From contig SFNX01000006.1 of assembly GCA_004552595.1 (NCBI GenBank), positions 1 through 43,431 of the forward strand: 43,431 nt of DNA. The letters are read 5' to 3'. The notes beneath the pieces were generated by a model that was not told the origin of the DNA, ran no database searches, and saw only the letters and a program-made list of their open reading frames with translations. Position numbers and translations under genes: made by a program. The DNA comes from Lachnospiraceae bacterium (GTDB lineage: Bacteria > Bacillota > Clostridia > Lachnospirales > Lachnospiraceae). This document shows, piece after piece, positions 17,332-25,777 of this stretch (the stretch's first letter is position 1; the number at the start of each line of letters is the position of its first letter).

Positions 17332-18041
17332 TAGTGTTCACCTCCGTTTTCTGTATTAACTGCTGTTGTTCTCCCTACGCAACCTTCAATGCTGCAATGC
17401 TCGCATAAGCTGTCGCAATTTCCGGTTTTACCGGTAGGCTTTCCTTTTTTGATTTTGATTTTATTCATTATTGCAGTTAAAAAAGCAAGAACGAAAAATG
17501 CGCCCGGTGCAAGGATAAAAATCGTAAGCGGTTCATAAGATGAAGGTAAAACTCTTACATTAAATATTGCACCCGTACCAAGGAGTTCTCTTACAATACC
17601 GATCAATGTAAGTCCCAATGTAAATCCAAGTCCCATTCCAAGACCATCAAAAATCGATAAGAAAATGTTATTTTTTGAAGCAAATGCCTCAGCTCTGCCA
17701 AGAATAATACAGTTAACTACAATAAGTGGAATGTAAATTCCAAGTGAGGCATAAAGAGACGGAATATATCCTTGTAAAAGAAGCTGGATTACTGTAACAA
17801 ATGTTGCTATTACTACAATAAACGCAGGTATTCTTACCCCGTCAGGAATAACCTTTCTTAAAAGAGAAATCATAAGATTCGAAAGAACAAGTACTGCCGT
17901 TGTAGTCAGTCCCATTCCAAGTCCGTTAATTGCCGATGTAGTAACAGCAAGCGTCGGACACATTCCAAGCATTAATACAAATGTCGGATTTTCGGTAATA
18001 AGTCCGTTAAAAAAAGTCTTAATCGGGTTGTTTTTACTCAT
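17331..18041 (-). CDS. rnfE: Rnf electron transport complex subunit E
   Basis: This membrane subunit, homologous to RnfA, has about six helices and the segments LGMCPTLAVTTSA and YIPLIVVNCIILG. I chose the ATG at 18041 (236 residues) because GGAGGTG is correctly placed; a GTG at 18050 is part of that binding site. The start overlaps the rnfG stop by 8 bases (ATGAGTAA). After the last helix is a hydrophilic tail with Cys209, Cys213, Cys216 and Cys221 (C-x3-C-x2-C-x4-C), which could hold a metal. Confidence 0.96.
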   Translation of the reverse strand: MSKNNPIKTFFNGLITENPTFVLMLGMCPTLAVTTSAINGLGMGLTTTAVLVLSNLMISLLRKVIPDGVRIPAFIVVIATFVTVIQLLLQGYIPSLYASLGIYIPLIVVNCIILGRAEAFASKNNIFLSIFDGLGMGLGFTLGLTLIGIVRELLGTGAIFNVRVLPSSYEPLTIFILAPGAFFVLAFLTAIMNKIKIKKGKPTGKTGNCDSLCEHCSIEGCVGRTTAVNTENGGEH

Positions 18042-18645
18042 TATCGGCACCTCCGTTTACAGATTCAAAATAAGAAAGTCCGGCATTTACGGCGTTTGTT
18101 ACTGCATTTGTAGTAATTGTTGCACCGGATATTGCGTCAATTTCATAGTCATTGACCTTTCCTGTTTTAGTATAGCTTATCTGCTTAACATTCATACCTT
18201 TAAACTGAGACTTAAACTCATCAGAGTCCGCCTTCATTCCAAGGCCTGCAGTCTCCTGAATTGAAAGGAATTCGATTCCGTTAATCGTTCCGTCATCAGA
18301 AATGCCCATTGAAAGCTGAATATCACCGCCATAGCCTTCTTTAGATGTAACTGTAAATACATATCCTAAAACATTTCCCGAAGCATCAAGTGAAGTAAGT
18401 GCTTCATCAATAGTAACACCTTCAAAGCCTGCCATATTAATTCCGTTTGTTGCAATATTAGAATCAAATCCGTCTACAGGTTCAAAGCTATCAGCCTTAG
18501 GAAATACGTTTCTGTACGCTTCTTCTTTTGCTTTAAGTGTAGCCTCTTCAATAGGTGCTTTTGTCAAATCATAAACATATCCAAGTAAAAAGCCTGCCAA
18601 AACAGTAATTATAGTAAGAACAACAACATTTTTTACTGCTTTCAT
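18034..18645 (-). CDS. rnfG: Rnf electron transport complex subunit G
   Basis: RnfG carries covalently bound FMN on the outer face of the membrane. The 203-residue protein has an N-terminal membrane helix (about 5-27). The flavinylation motif DAISGATITT is near the C-terminus, where the FMN-linked Thr is expected. GGGAGGTGA precedes the start. The ATG overlaps the rnfD stop by one base. Confidence 0.96.
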   Translation of the reverse strand: MKAVKNVVVLTIITVLAGFLLGYVYDLTKAPIEEATLKAKEEAYRNVFPKADSFEPVDGFDSNIATNGINMAGFEGVTIDEALTSLDASGNVLGYVFTVTSKEGYGGDIQLSMGISDDGTINGIEFLSIQETAGLGMKADSDEFKSQFKGMNVKQISYTKTGKVNDYEIDAISGATITTNAVTNAVNAGLSYFESVNGGADNE

Positions 18646-19574
18646 TATGCTTCACCTCCCCTTCCAAAACATTTAGGTAAGGTAATATTTTCAATGAGCG
18701 GAACTAAAAGATTACAGAAAATAATAGCATAGCTAACACCCTCTGCACTTGATGAAAAGACTCTGAAAATTCCTGTCATTATACCAAGACAAATTCCGTA
18801 AAATATTTTTCCTAAATTAGTAATAGGTGAAGTTGCATAATCTGTTGCCATAAAAAACGCACCGAGCATTAATCCGCCACCGCAAAGCTGGCATGTAATG
18901 TAGTAAGGATCTCTTCCCTGCTCTGCAAATAAAACAAGGAATAATACAAATGTAATAATATATGAAAATGGAATCCTTGCATCAATTACTCCAACAAGAA
19001 GAAGTATTACTGCTCCGGCTATTATTGCAATAACACTGGTCTCACCGATTGTACCCGGAATAAATCCTGTAAGCATATCCCATGCATTTACGCTTCCGCC
19101 ACTTTTAAGAACTGCCAAAGGAGTAGCGGTTGAAACACCATCATATGTGAAATTTGTCATCCTTGCAGTAAAGCAGATTAATAGGAAACATCTGGCTCCA
19201 AGAGCAGGATTCATGAAATTCTGTCCGATACCGCCAAATAGCATTTTTACAATAATGATTGCAAATACACTTCCAATGGCAGCTATCCACCAAGGAATAG
19301 ATGATGGAAGGTTAAGAGCAAGTAATAGTCCTGTTACAACCGCGCTTAAATCTCCTATTGTAACCGGAAGCTTCATGATTTTCTCATAAACAAATTCAGA
19401 TATTACACATGTGGCAATACATACTGCAACAATTAAAGCTGCTCTAATCCCGAAATTATAAATACCAAATCCTGTAGCCGGAAGAAGGGCAACAATTACC
19501 ATGAACATTATCATGCTTGTATTTAGTTTGTTTCTTACATGCGGTGATGCAGAAACGTTTAATAATTCATTCAC
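18645..19574 (-). CDS. rnfD: Rnf electron transport complex subunit D
   Basis: This 309-residue polytopic membrane subunit (about nine to ten helices) contains GGIGQNFMNPALGARCFL and STATPLAVLKSGG. The latter corresponds to the region where the covalent FMN Thr is found in the family. RnfD is part of the ion-translocating membrane core. It starts 14 bp after rnfC and overlaps rnfG by one base. Confidence 0.96.
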   Translation of the reverse strand: MNELLNVSASPHVRNKLNTSMIMFMVIVALLPATGFGIYNFGIRAALIVAVCIATCVISEFVYEKIMKLPVTIGDLSAVVTGLLLALNLPSSIPWWIAAIGSVFAIIIVKMLFGGIGQNFMNPALGARCFLLICFTARMTNFTYDGVSTATPLAVLKSGGSVNAWDMLTGFIPGTIGETSVIAIIAGAVILLLVGVIDARIPFSYIITFVLFLVLFAEQGRDPYYITCQLCGGGLMLGAFFMATDYATSPITNLGKIFYGICLGIMTGIFRVFSSSAEGVSYAIIFCNLLVPLIENITLPKCFGRGGEA

Positions 19575-19588
19575 TTTAATACCTCTCC

Positions 19589-20914
19589 TTACTTTTTATT
19601 TCGCTTATCGGCTAAAACCTGTTTTCTGACAGTACCGATTGACTGCACAAGCTGTCTCTTTGCAGGGCAAATATAGCTACAGCTTCCGCACTCAACACAT
19701 TCAAGTCCGTTATATTTTTCGAATTTTTCTTTATCGGAATGCTCCGCAAAATCAGCAAGTCTTGAAGGAATAAGTCTTGAAGGACATACCTCTACGCACA
19801 TTCCGCAGTTAATACAGTTTGAAGGTTTTGAATCTTTTACCTCGTCCTTTTTCATGCATAATAATGCTGATGATGCTTTAGTAGTAGGTACTTCCAAATC
19901 AAATAACGCTCTTCCCATCATCGGACCACCCGAAACAATTTTCTCAGGGAAACCATCCTTAAATCCGCCGGCCGCTTCAATAAGCGATGAATAAAGAGTT
20001 CCTGTTTTAACACGGAAATTCTGTGGGAATCTTATTGCGTCTCCTGTTACGGTTACAATTCTTTCTGTTAGTGGCAATCCATCAATTACAGCATGATAAA
20101 TTGCAACAATAGTATCAACATTATCTACTATACAGCCGGCATCGGCAGGAAGCATCGTTGAATTTATTGCCCTTCCTGTTGTTGCATAAATGAGCTGCCT
20201 TTCAGAGCCTTGCGGATACTTTGTCTTAAGTGCTTTAACTTCTATTCTTGTCTCATCTATTGTAATTTCCCTGAGTGCTTTTATTGCATCAGGTTTATTG
20301 TCCTCAACTGCAAGAATTCCCCTGGCATTAGGGAAAAGGCTCAACATGATTTTAAGTCCGGCAACAAGCATTTCCGGATTTTCAATCATACGTCTGTAAT
20401 CAGATGTAAGATAAGGTTCACATTCCGCACAGTTAGCAATAATGTAATGAATTTCGTCCGGATTCTTTGGCGAAAGTTTTACGTGTGTCGGAAATCCCGC
20501 ACCTCCCATACCGATTATTCCTGCTTCTTTTACAATTGCAATAACATCTTCTTTAGTAAGTGCAGCAATATGAGGAACATTATACTGAGGCGCCATTTCA
20601 TATAAATGGTCGTTCTCAATTACTATACTCATTGCCATCTGTCCGCCAACTACTCTTCGTGGTTCAATTGCTTTTACAATTCCAGAAACTGAACTGTGAA
20701 TATTCGCCGAAACGAATCCGTTTGCTTCTGCGATCTTCTGGTTACCAAGTACTCTGTCTCCTACTGAAACAATAGGGTTAGCAGGTGCGCCGATATGCTG
20801 TGATAGAGGATATATCATGATATCAGTAGCATCCGCATCAACAATAGGCTTGTTCTTCGATAAATCCTTTCCGTCAAAAGGATGTATTCCGCCTTTAAAT
20901 GTTAGCTTTGCCAT
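19589..20914 (-). CDS. rnfC: Rnf electron transport complex subunit C
   Basis: RnfC is the peripheral NADH-oxidising subunit. The 441-residue protein has the nucleotide-binding segment GIIGMGGAGFPTHVK and an SLBB-type middle domain. Two 4Fe-4S motifs, CINCGMCVEVCP and CVECGSCSYICPAKR, lie near the C-terminus. It opens the rnfCDGEAB operon and has a good promoter upstream. The complex couples ferredoxin:NAD+ electron transfer to Na+ or H+ export. Confidence 0.97.
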   Translation of the reverse strand: MAKLTFKGGIHPFDGKDLSKNKPIVDADATDIMIYPLSQHIGAPANPIVSVGDRVLGNQKIAEANGFVSANIHSSVSGIVKAIEPRRVVGGQMAMSIVIENDHLYEMAPQYNVPHIAALTKEDVIAIVKEAGIIGMGGAGFPTHVKLSPKNPDEIHYIIANCAECEPYLTSDYRRMIENPEMLVAGLKIMLSLFPNARGILAVEDNKPDAIKALREITIDETRIEVKALKTKYPQGSERQLIYATTGRAINSTMLPADAGCIVDNVDTIVAIYHAVIDGLPLTERIVTVTGDAIRFPQNFRVKTGTLYSSLIEAAGGFKDGFPEKIVSGGPMMGRALFDLEVPTTKASSALLCMKKDEVKDSKPSNCINCGMCVEVCPSRLIPSRLADFAEHSDKEKFEKYNGLECVECGSCSYICPAKRQLVQSIGTVRKQVLADKRNKK

Positions 20915-20988
20915 CTTTTCTCTCCATATTAATATGATAGTTTTATTTTCTCAGCATAATTAACTGAATACGCAATCATACAAATTTT

Positions 20989-21017
20989 ATTTTATCATTC
21001 TATCTGGTAATCTTCAA
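20989..21017 (-). promoter_or_regulatory. Promoter of the rnf operon
   Basis: TTGAAG (21012-21017), a 17-base spacer and TAAAAT (20989-20994) read toward rnfC. The predicted start is near 20982 with a leader of about 68 nt. Confidence 0.6.
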
Positions 21018-21057
21018 CGAAATATAAAGTGTAATATTCAATTTTTTTATGAAATTA

Positions 21058-21066
21058 TGATAAAAT
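21058..21066 (+). promoter_or_regulatory. Extended -10 element directly before the YprB-like gene
   Basis: TGATAAAAT at 21058-21066 fits an extended -10 (TGn plus TAAAAT). It ends 7 bases before the ATG at 21074, so the transcript could start at or next to the start codon. No Shine-Dalgarno sequence is visible between them. Confidence 0.45.
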
Positions 21067-21073
21067 AATTGGT

Positions 21074-22192
21074 ATGAAAACTTTCAAATATTTGTACGAA
21101 AACTTAAAACCTTCAGTATATTTAAATTCACTTGCACGTCCTGATGATATTTTGTTTTTTGACATTGAAACAACAGGACTTTCAAGAAAAAAAGATAATA
21201 TTTTCCTTATTGGAACAGGATACTATTCTGATAACGGATTAAACATAATACAGTGGTTTGCAGAAAATGAATCAGAAGAAATAAATGTATTAGAAGCGTT
21301 ACTTGAATTTGCGGATTCATTTACCTGTCTTCTTAACTACAACGGTAATTCATTTGATATACCATTCACTTTAGAACGAATGAATAAGTACGGCATTTCT
21401 ATGCCACCACTGAATTCAATTGATATTTACACATTTGTTAAACCGCTTAAAAAGATTTTATCTTTACATGATTTAACACTTAAATCAGTCGAAAGATTCT
21501 TAAATATTAAAAGAGATGATGAATATTCAGGCGGTGAATTAATTTCTGTCTATAAAAGCTACACTAAGAAAAAATCAGAAAAAGAGCTTAATCTTCTGCT
21601 CCTTCATAATAAAGAAGATGTGCTGAATTTGCATTATGTAACATCAATTATTGAGTATAACAGCTTAAATGATGCAAAATTACAATACGATAATTGTTTA
21701 ATTAACGAATATTACGATTACTCCAATGTAAGGAAAAAGGAATTATTATTATCGGGCTTACATAATTCTACTACATTGCCAAGAAGCTTTAATACATTTA
21801 AAAGCAATGAAATCGGTTCTTTCATTATGAACTATAAAACAGACTCTTCACTTAGCATACGCGTTCCTATATTACAAAAAACTCTTAACTACTATTTTGA
21901 AAACTATAAGGACTACTACTATCTGCCAAATGAAAAAATGTGTATTTTAAAATCTATGGCAGGTGGTGTAAAAAAAGAAAACAGAGAAAATGCAACTAAA
22001 GAAAACTGTAAAATATCACTTAATGATTCATTTATTCCGATGCCTCTAAATGCGGTAATAAAAGATATAAGGATATTTAAAGACAGCTACAAATCAAAGC
22101 AACATTATATTCGACTTGAAGATTTCCTACATCTTGACAAAGATAACAGATCACTGTTTTTAAAGCTATACTATGATTTTTTCTTTGTATAA
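21074..22192 (+). CDS. YprB-like RNase H-fold (DEDD) exonuclease
   Basis: This 372-residue protein belongs to the YprB/RNase_H_2 family. Its N-terminal nuclease domain has the DEDD residues in FFDIETTG (about 29-36), in the NYNGNSFDIPF segment, in the Asp of NSIDIYTF, and in HNKEDVLNLH. The C-terminal third is poorly conserved and Tyr/Lys-rich. Family members are predicted 3'-5' exonucleases with unknown physiological substrate. The gene is divergent from rnfC, has no visible ribosome binding site, and may be translated from a leaderless mRNA. No other ATG lies between the chosen start and the nuclease motif. Confidence 0.83.
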   Translation: MKTFKYLYENLKPSVYLNSLARPDDILFFDIETTGLSRKKDNIFLIGTGYYSDNGLNIIQWFAENESEEINVLEALLEFADSFTCLLNYNGNSFDIPFTLERMNKYGISMPPLNSIDIYTFVKPLKKILSLHDLTLKSVERFLNIKRDDEYSGGELISVYKSYTKKKSEKELNLLLLHNKEDVLNLHYVTSIIEYNSLNDAKLQYDNCLINEYYDYSNVRKKELLLSGLHNSTTLPRSFNTFKSNEIGSFIMNYKTDSSLSIRVPILQKTLNYYFENYKDYYYLPNEKMCILKSMAGGVKKENRENATKENCKISLNDSFIPMPLNAVIKDIRIFKDSYKSKQHYIRLEDFLHLDKDNRSLFLKLYYDFFFV

Positions 22193-22240
22193 TCACAATA
22201 GAATTATATGCAAACTGTCTGACATTAAAACAAAAATAAA

Positions 22241-22264
22241 AACCCGGATGAAAACATCCGGGTT
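22241..22264. terminator. Bidirectional terminator
   Basis: Perfect stem AACCCGGATG / CATCCGGGTT with a 4-base loop lies between the convergent YprB-like gene and cheR. On the minus strand it runs into TTTTTATTTTTG, so it is strongest for cheR. Confidence 0.9.
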
Positions 22265-22273
22265 AAATTATTA

Positions 22274-23047
22274 TTATATTGCTTTTTCATAGTAGAATGA
22301 GTTTTTACGCTCATAACCCATTTCCCTATGATTCATAATCTGCTCTGTACTACCGATAAATAAGAATCCGCCGGTCTTAAGTGACTTGCAGAATTTACGG
22401 AATACATCGTCTTTTGCTTCTTCTGTAAAGTAAATAAGAACATTTCTGCATATTATGAAGTCACACTTGTCAGGATACGGATCCTTAATCAGATTATGCT
22501 GTCTGAAATCTACTCTCGATTTAATTTCATTGCTAATCTGGTATGAATTACCAATCTTAGTAAAATATTTATCCCTTAAATCCTTTGGAACGGAAGCGAT
22601 TGACTTTTCGTTATATATACCAACCTTAGCCTGCGCAAGAATCTGCTTATCAATATCTGTAGCAATAATCTTAATCTGATTCAGCGGTAAATGTCTCGAA
22701 AGTGCCATAACAAGTGAATATGGCTCATCTCCTGTAGAGCATGCAGCGCTCCAGATCTTAAGGTTCTTGCCAAACTTCTCAATAAGCATAGGAATAAACT
22801 GCTTATCCATAAGCTCCCACTGCTCCGGATTTCTGTAAAATTCAGAAACATTGATAGTAAGATAGCTTACAAATTCTTCAAATAATTCCTTGTCAGCCTT
22901 TAATGCCTTAACGAAATCTTCGTATCCTGATATTTTATTTCTGGAAATAAGCGTGTCAATGCGTCGTTTCATCTGCTGTTCTTTATATGCATTTAAATCG
23001 ATGCTTGTAAGCTTAAAAACGGCTGCTTTAAATCCTTCGTAATCCAT
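22274..23047 (-). CDS. cheR: CheR-type protein-glutamate methyltransferase
   Basis: The protein methylates chemoreceptor glutamates using SAM. The 257-residue length is typical. The N-terminal helical domain contains FYRNPEQWE. The SAM site IWSAACSTGDEPYSLVMAL and the segment CDFIICRNVLIYF are characteristic. No other che genes adjoin it. A soluble CZB chemoreceptor elsewhere in the window could be a substrate, but that is inference. It starts 20 bp after the S1 gene and ends at a terminator. Confidence 0.93.
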   Translation of the reverse strand: MDYEGFKAAVFKLTSIDLNAYKEQQMKRRIDTLISRNKISGYEDFVKALKADKELFEEFVSYLTINVSEFYRNPEQWELMDKQFIPMLIEKFGKNLKIWSAACSTGDEPYSLVMALSRHLPLNQIKIIATDIDKQILAQAKVGIYNEKSIASVPKDLRDKYFTKIGNSYQISNEIKSRVDFRQHNLIKDPYPDKCDFIICRNVLIYFTEEAKDDVFRKFCKSLKTGGFLFIGSTEQIMNHREMGYERKNSFYYEKAI

Positions 23048-23067
23048 CAGACAGTCTTCTTTCTATA

Positions 23068-24186
23068 TTATTCTTCTGCAGTTTCCTCTGTTGCTTCTAC
23101 TTCTGCATCTTCAGCTTCTGCATCTTCAGGCTCTGTAAGTGCCTTTATTGAAAGTGAAATCTTCTTAGTGTCGATGTTGAAATCAACAATCTTAGCTGTA
23201 ACCTCTTCACCATTCTTAAGAACATCAGAAGGCTTTTCAATATGTTCTCTTGAAATCTGTGAAACATGAAGAAGTGCATCAATTCCAGGCTCAAGCTCGA
23301 TGAAAGCACCAAAGTCTGTCATTCTTGCAACTTTACCTGTTACAACATTTCCGACTGCAAACTTCTCTTCCGCACCAACCCATGGGTTCTCATCATCAAA
23401 TCTCATTGAAAGAGCAATCTTAGAACCGTTGATTTCTTTGATTAATACTTTAACCTTCTGCTCAGGTGTGAAAATCTTTCTAGGATTCTCAACATGTCCC
23501 CAGCTCATCTCTGAAATGTGGAGAAGTCCGTCAGCACCGCCAAGATCGATGAATACACCGAAGTCTGTAACATTCTTAACTGTACCTTCAACTACATCGC
23601 CAACCTTGATGCTTTCGAATAACTTCTCAGCAAGCTCTGTCTTCTTAGCAACAAGGAGCTGCTTTCTGTCACCAATGATACGGCTTCTTCTTGGAGATGG
23701 AGTATATTCGATAATAACAAATTCTACTTCCTGTCCTAAGTACTTTGTAAGATCTTTCTCAAATGTATCTGATACAAGTGATGCAGGGATAAATACAAGG
23801 CTTCCTTCAACTGAAACAGATAAACCGCCTGCTAAAATCTTAACTACAGGGCCCGAAAGTACTGTCTTATTCTCGAAAGCTTCTTTAATCTTTTCATTGC
23901 CCTTATCCATTGCAACGCTCTTGTGTGAAAGGCGAACAAGTCCTTCACCGTCATTAATCTGAAGTACTTTAACTTCAAGTGAATCGCCAACGTTTACTGC
24001 TGTTGTAAGATCAAGACCAGGCTGATTAGAATAATCATCTCGTGAAACTATTCCGTCTGCCTTGTAACCGATGTTAAGAATAATCTGGTCAGGCTTTACG
24101 TCAATGACTTTACCTTCAACGATCTCTCCTGTACGTATTGTTTTAAATGATTCGTTTAGCATTTGTTCAAAAGTTAATTCTGACAT
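23068..24186 (-). CDS. S1 RNA-binding domain protein (ribosomal protein S1 homologue)
   Basis: Four S1 domains are visible, at about residues 15-90, 100-165, 185-255 and 270-345. The last two are closest to consensus (TVKNVTDFGVFIDLGGADG and KVARMTDFGAFIEL). The tail is acidic and Glu/Ala-rich. The ATG at 24186 has GAGGAGGT upstream; an in-frame TTG at 24204 lies beyond that site and is rejected. The start overlaps ispH by 20 bases in another frame. In many Clostridia these two are one fused protein; here they are separate. Confidence 0.92.
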   Translation of the reverse strand: MSELTFEQMLNESFKTIRTGEIVEGKVIDVKPDQIILNIGYKADGIVSRDDYSNQPGLDLTTAVNVGDSLEVKVLQINDGEGLVRLSHKSVAMDKGNEKIKEAFENKTVLSGPVVKILAGGLSVSVEGSLVFIPASLVSDTFEKDLTKYLGQEVEFVIIEYTPSPRRSRIIGDRKQLLVAKKTELAEKLFESIKVGDVVEGTVKNVTDFGVFIDLGGADGLLHISEMSWGHVENPRKIFTPEQKVKVLIKEINGSKIALSMRFDDENPWVGAEEKFAVGNVVTGKVARMTDFGAFIELEPGIDALLHVSQISREHIEKPSDVLKNGEEVTAKIVDFNIDTKKISLSIKALTEPEDAEAEDAEVEATEETAEE

Positions 24187-25021
24187 AATTTTGAACCTCC
24201 TCAATAATATTGTTTGGGGTTGAAGCCCCTGCAGTAATACCTACTTTCTTAACATCACGAAGCGAATCAACATCTAAATCGTTAAGTGTCTGTATATATT
24301 GCGTGTTGTTACATTCACGCCTGCATATCTCAAATAATTTTTGTGTATTGGAGCTTGATAAACCACCAATAACAATGACGGCGTCTGAGTCCTTAGCAAT
24401 CTTTAGGGCCTCACTCTGACGCACCTCAGTTGCATTACATATAGTATTCACAACATTAATATAATATCCTTTTTTTTTCAAAATTTCAACTAATTCATTA
24501 AATTTGTTCAAGTTAAACGTAGTCTGCGATACTATGCACACTTTTTCATCTTTAGGAATGTCAAAATCAACAGCTTCTTCAGTGTTCTCAATAGTAATTG
24601 CAGGCTTATTCTCACTGCACCACAAATTGATTCCGACAACCTCGGGATGCGTTTTATTACCGATAACAACTACCTGTTCACCATTTTCACTTGCTTCCCT
24701 GACAATATTATGTATCTTTTTCACAAAAGGACATGTTGCATCAATTATTTTATGACCATATTTTTCAAGCATTTCATATGTGCTTTTGCCTACGCCATGA
24801 GATCTGATTATCACTGTTCCCTTTTGGGCCCCGGCAAAATCACTTTCTTTAGAAATCACTTTAACGCCTTTACTTTCTAAGTCTTTTACAACCTCTTCAT
24901 TGTGAATAATCGGTCCGTATGTATAAATATTGTCAGAATTATTAATTTCGTTGTACACCATTTCAACGGCACGCTTTACTCCAAAGCAGAAACCCGCAGA
25001 AGATGCTACTTTTACTTCCAT
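24167..25021 (-). CDS. ispH: 4-hydroxy-3-methylbut-2-enyl diphosphate reductase
   Basis: IspH makes isopentenyl and dimethylallyl diphosphate in the MEP isoprenoid pathway. The three cluster-binding Cys sit in AGFCFGVKRAVEM, DATCPFVKKIH and NTICNATEVRQ. The 284-residue length matches the unfused enzyme. It follows cmk by 8 bp and overlaps the S1 gene, the conserved clostridial order. Confidence 0.97.
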   Translation of the reverse strand: MEVKVASSAGFCFGVKRAVEMVYNEINNSDNIYTYGPIIHNEEVVKDLESKGVKVISKESDFAGAQKGTVIIRSHGVGKSTYEMLEKYGHKIIDATCPFVKKIHNIVREASENGEQVVVIGNKTHPEVVGINLWCSENKPAITIENTEEAVDFDIPKDEKVCIVSQTTFNLNKFNELVEILKKKGYYINVVNTICNATEVRQSEALKIAKDSDAVIVIGGLSSSNTQKLFEICRRECNNTQYIQTLNDLDVDSLRDVKKVGITAGASTPNNIIEEVQNYVRINF

Positions 25022-25029
25022 ATAATATC

Positions 25030-25683
25030 CTATTCCGATAATTCAATTATCTTTGATACAACTTCATCTATAGTCATTGATGAGCTGTCAAGGAATACAG
25101 CATCATCAGCTCTTCTTAATGGCGAAATCGCACGATTCATATCCCTGTGATCACGCTCAATAATATCTTTTTTAATCTCATTAAGATCACACTGAACGCC
25201 CTTTTCCATAAGCTCATCATAACGTCTCTTTGCTCTTACATCATCGCTTGCAGTAAGATATATTTTGCAAGGAGCATCCTTAAGCACAACCGTTCCTATA
25301 TCTCTTCCGTCCATTACAACGTCTGTTTCTTTTCCAAGCTTTTGCTGAAGTGCAACAAGCTTTTCTCTAACCTTAGCATTAACAGAAGTAACAGAGGCCA
25401 TATTCGAAACCTCCTCAGTACGGATTAATCCGTTGACGCTTTCTCCATTAAGTGTAACTACCTGTTCTCCATCAACATATTTAATCGAAATATCTGCTTT
25501 GTCGCATGCTTCTTCGATTTTATCTGTCTCTTCAGGTTTAATTCCCTCGCGGATGATAAATAAAGCCATTGCACGATACATTGCGCCTGTATCTACATAA
25601 ATATAGCCTTTCTTTTTAGCAACAATCTTTGCTATTGTACTCTTTCCGGCACCTGCAGGTCCATCAATTGCAATATTTCCCAT
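25030..25683 (-). CDS. cmk: Cytidylate kinase
   Basis: The enzyme phosphorylates CMP and dCMP. The P-loop IAIDGPAGAGKSTIAK, YVDTGAMYRA and the DGRDIGTVV motif are all present. With the ATG at 25683 the protein has 217 residues, a normal length. An in-frame TTG at 25695 is possible, and neither start has a clear ribosome binding site. It is followed by ispH and the S1 gene. Confidence 0.96.
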   Translation of the reverse strand: MGNIAIDGPAGAGKSTIAKIVAKKKGYIYVDTGAMYRAMALFIIREGIKPEETDKIEEACDKADISIKYVDGEQVVTLNGESVNGLIRTEEVSNMASVTSVNAKVREKLVALQQKLGKETDVVMDGRDIGTVVLKDAPCKIYLTASDDVRAKRRYDELMEKGVQCDLNEIKKDIIERDHRDMNRAISPLRRADDAVFLDSSSMTIDEVVSKIIELSE

Positions 25684-25777
25684 AATCGTTTTCAATATAC
25701 CAATTTCTACAAATGTTGATTGGATATACTTTTCCTTTCTTATTTTTTATCCATTATGATTATCTATATCTGTAAAT

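Noticed and set aside
23300..23962. Open frame of 220 codons antisense to the S1 gene
   Set aside because: It is a by-product of codon composition in the S1 gene; its Ser/Thr-rich product shows no motif and no ribosome binding site was seen.
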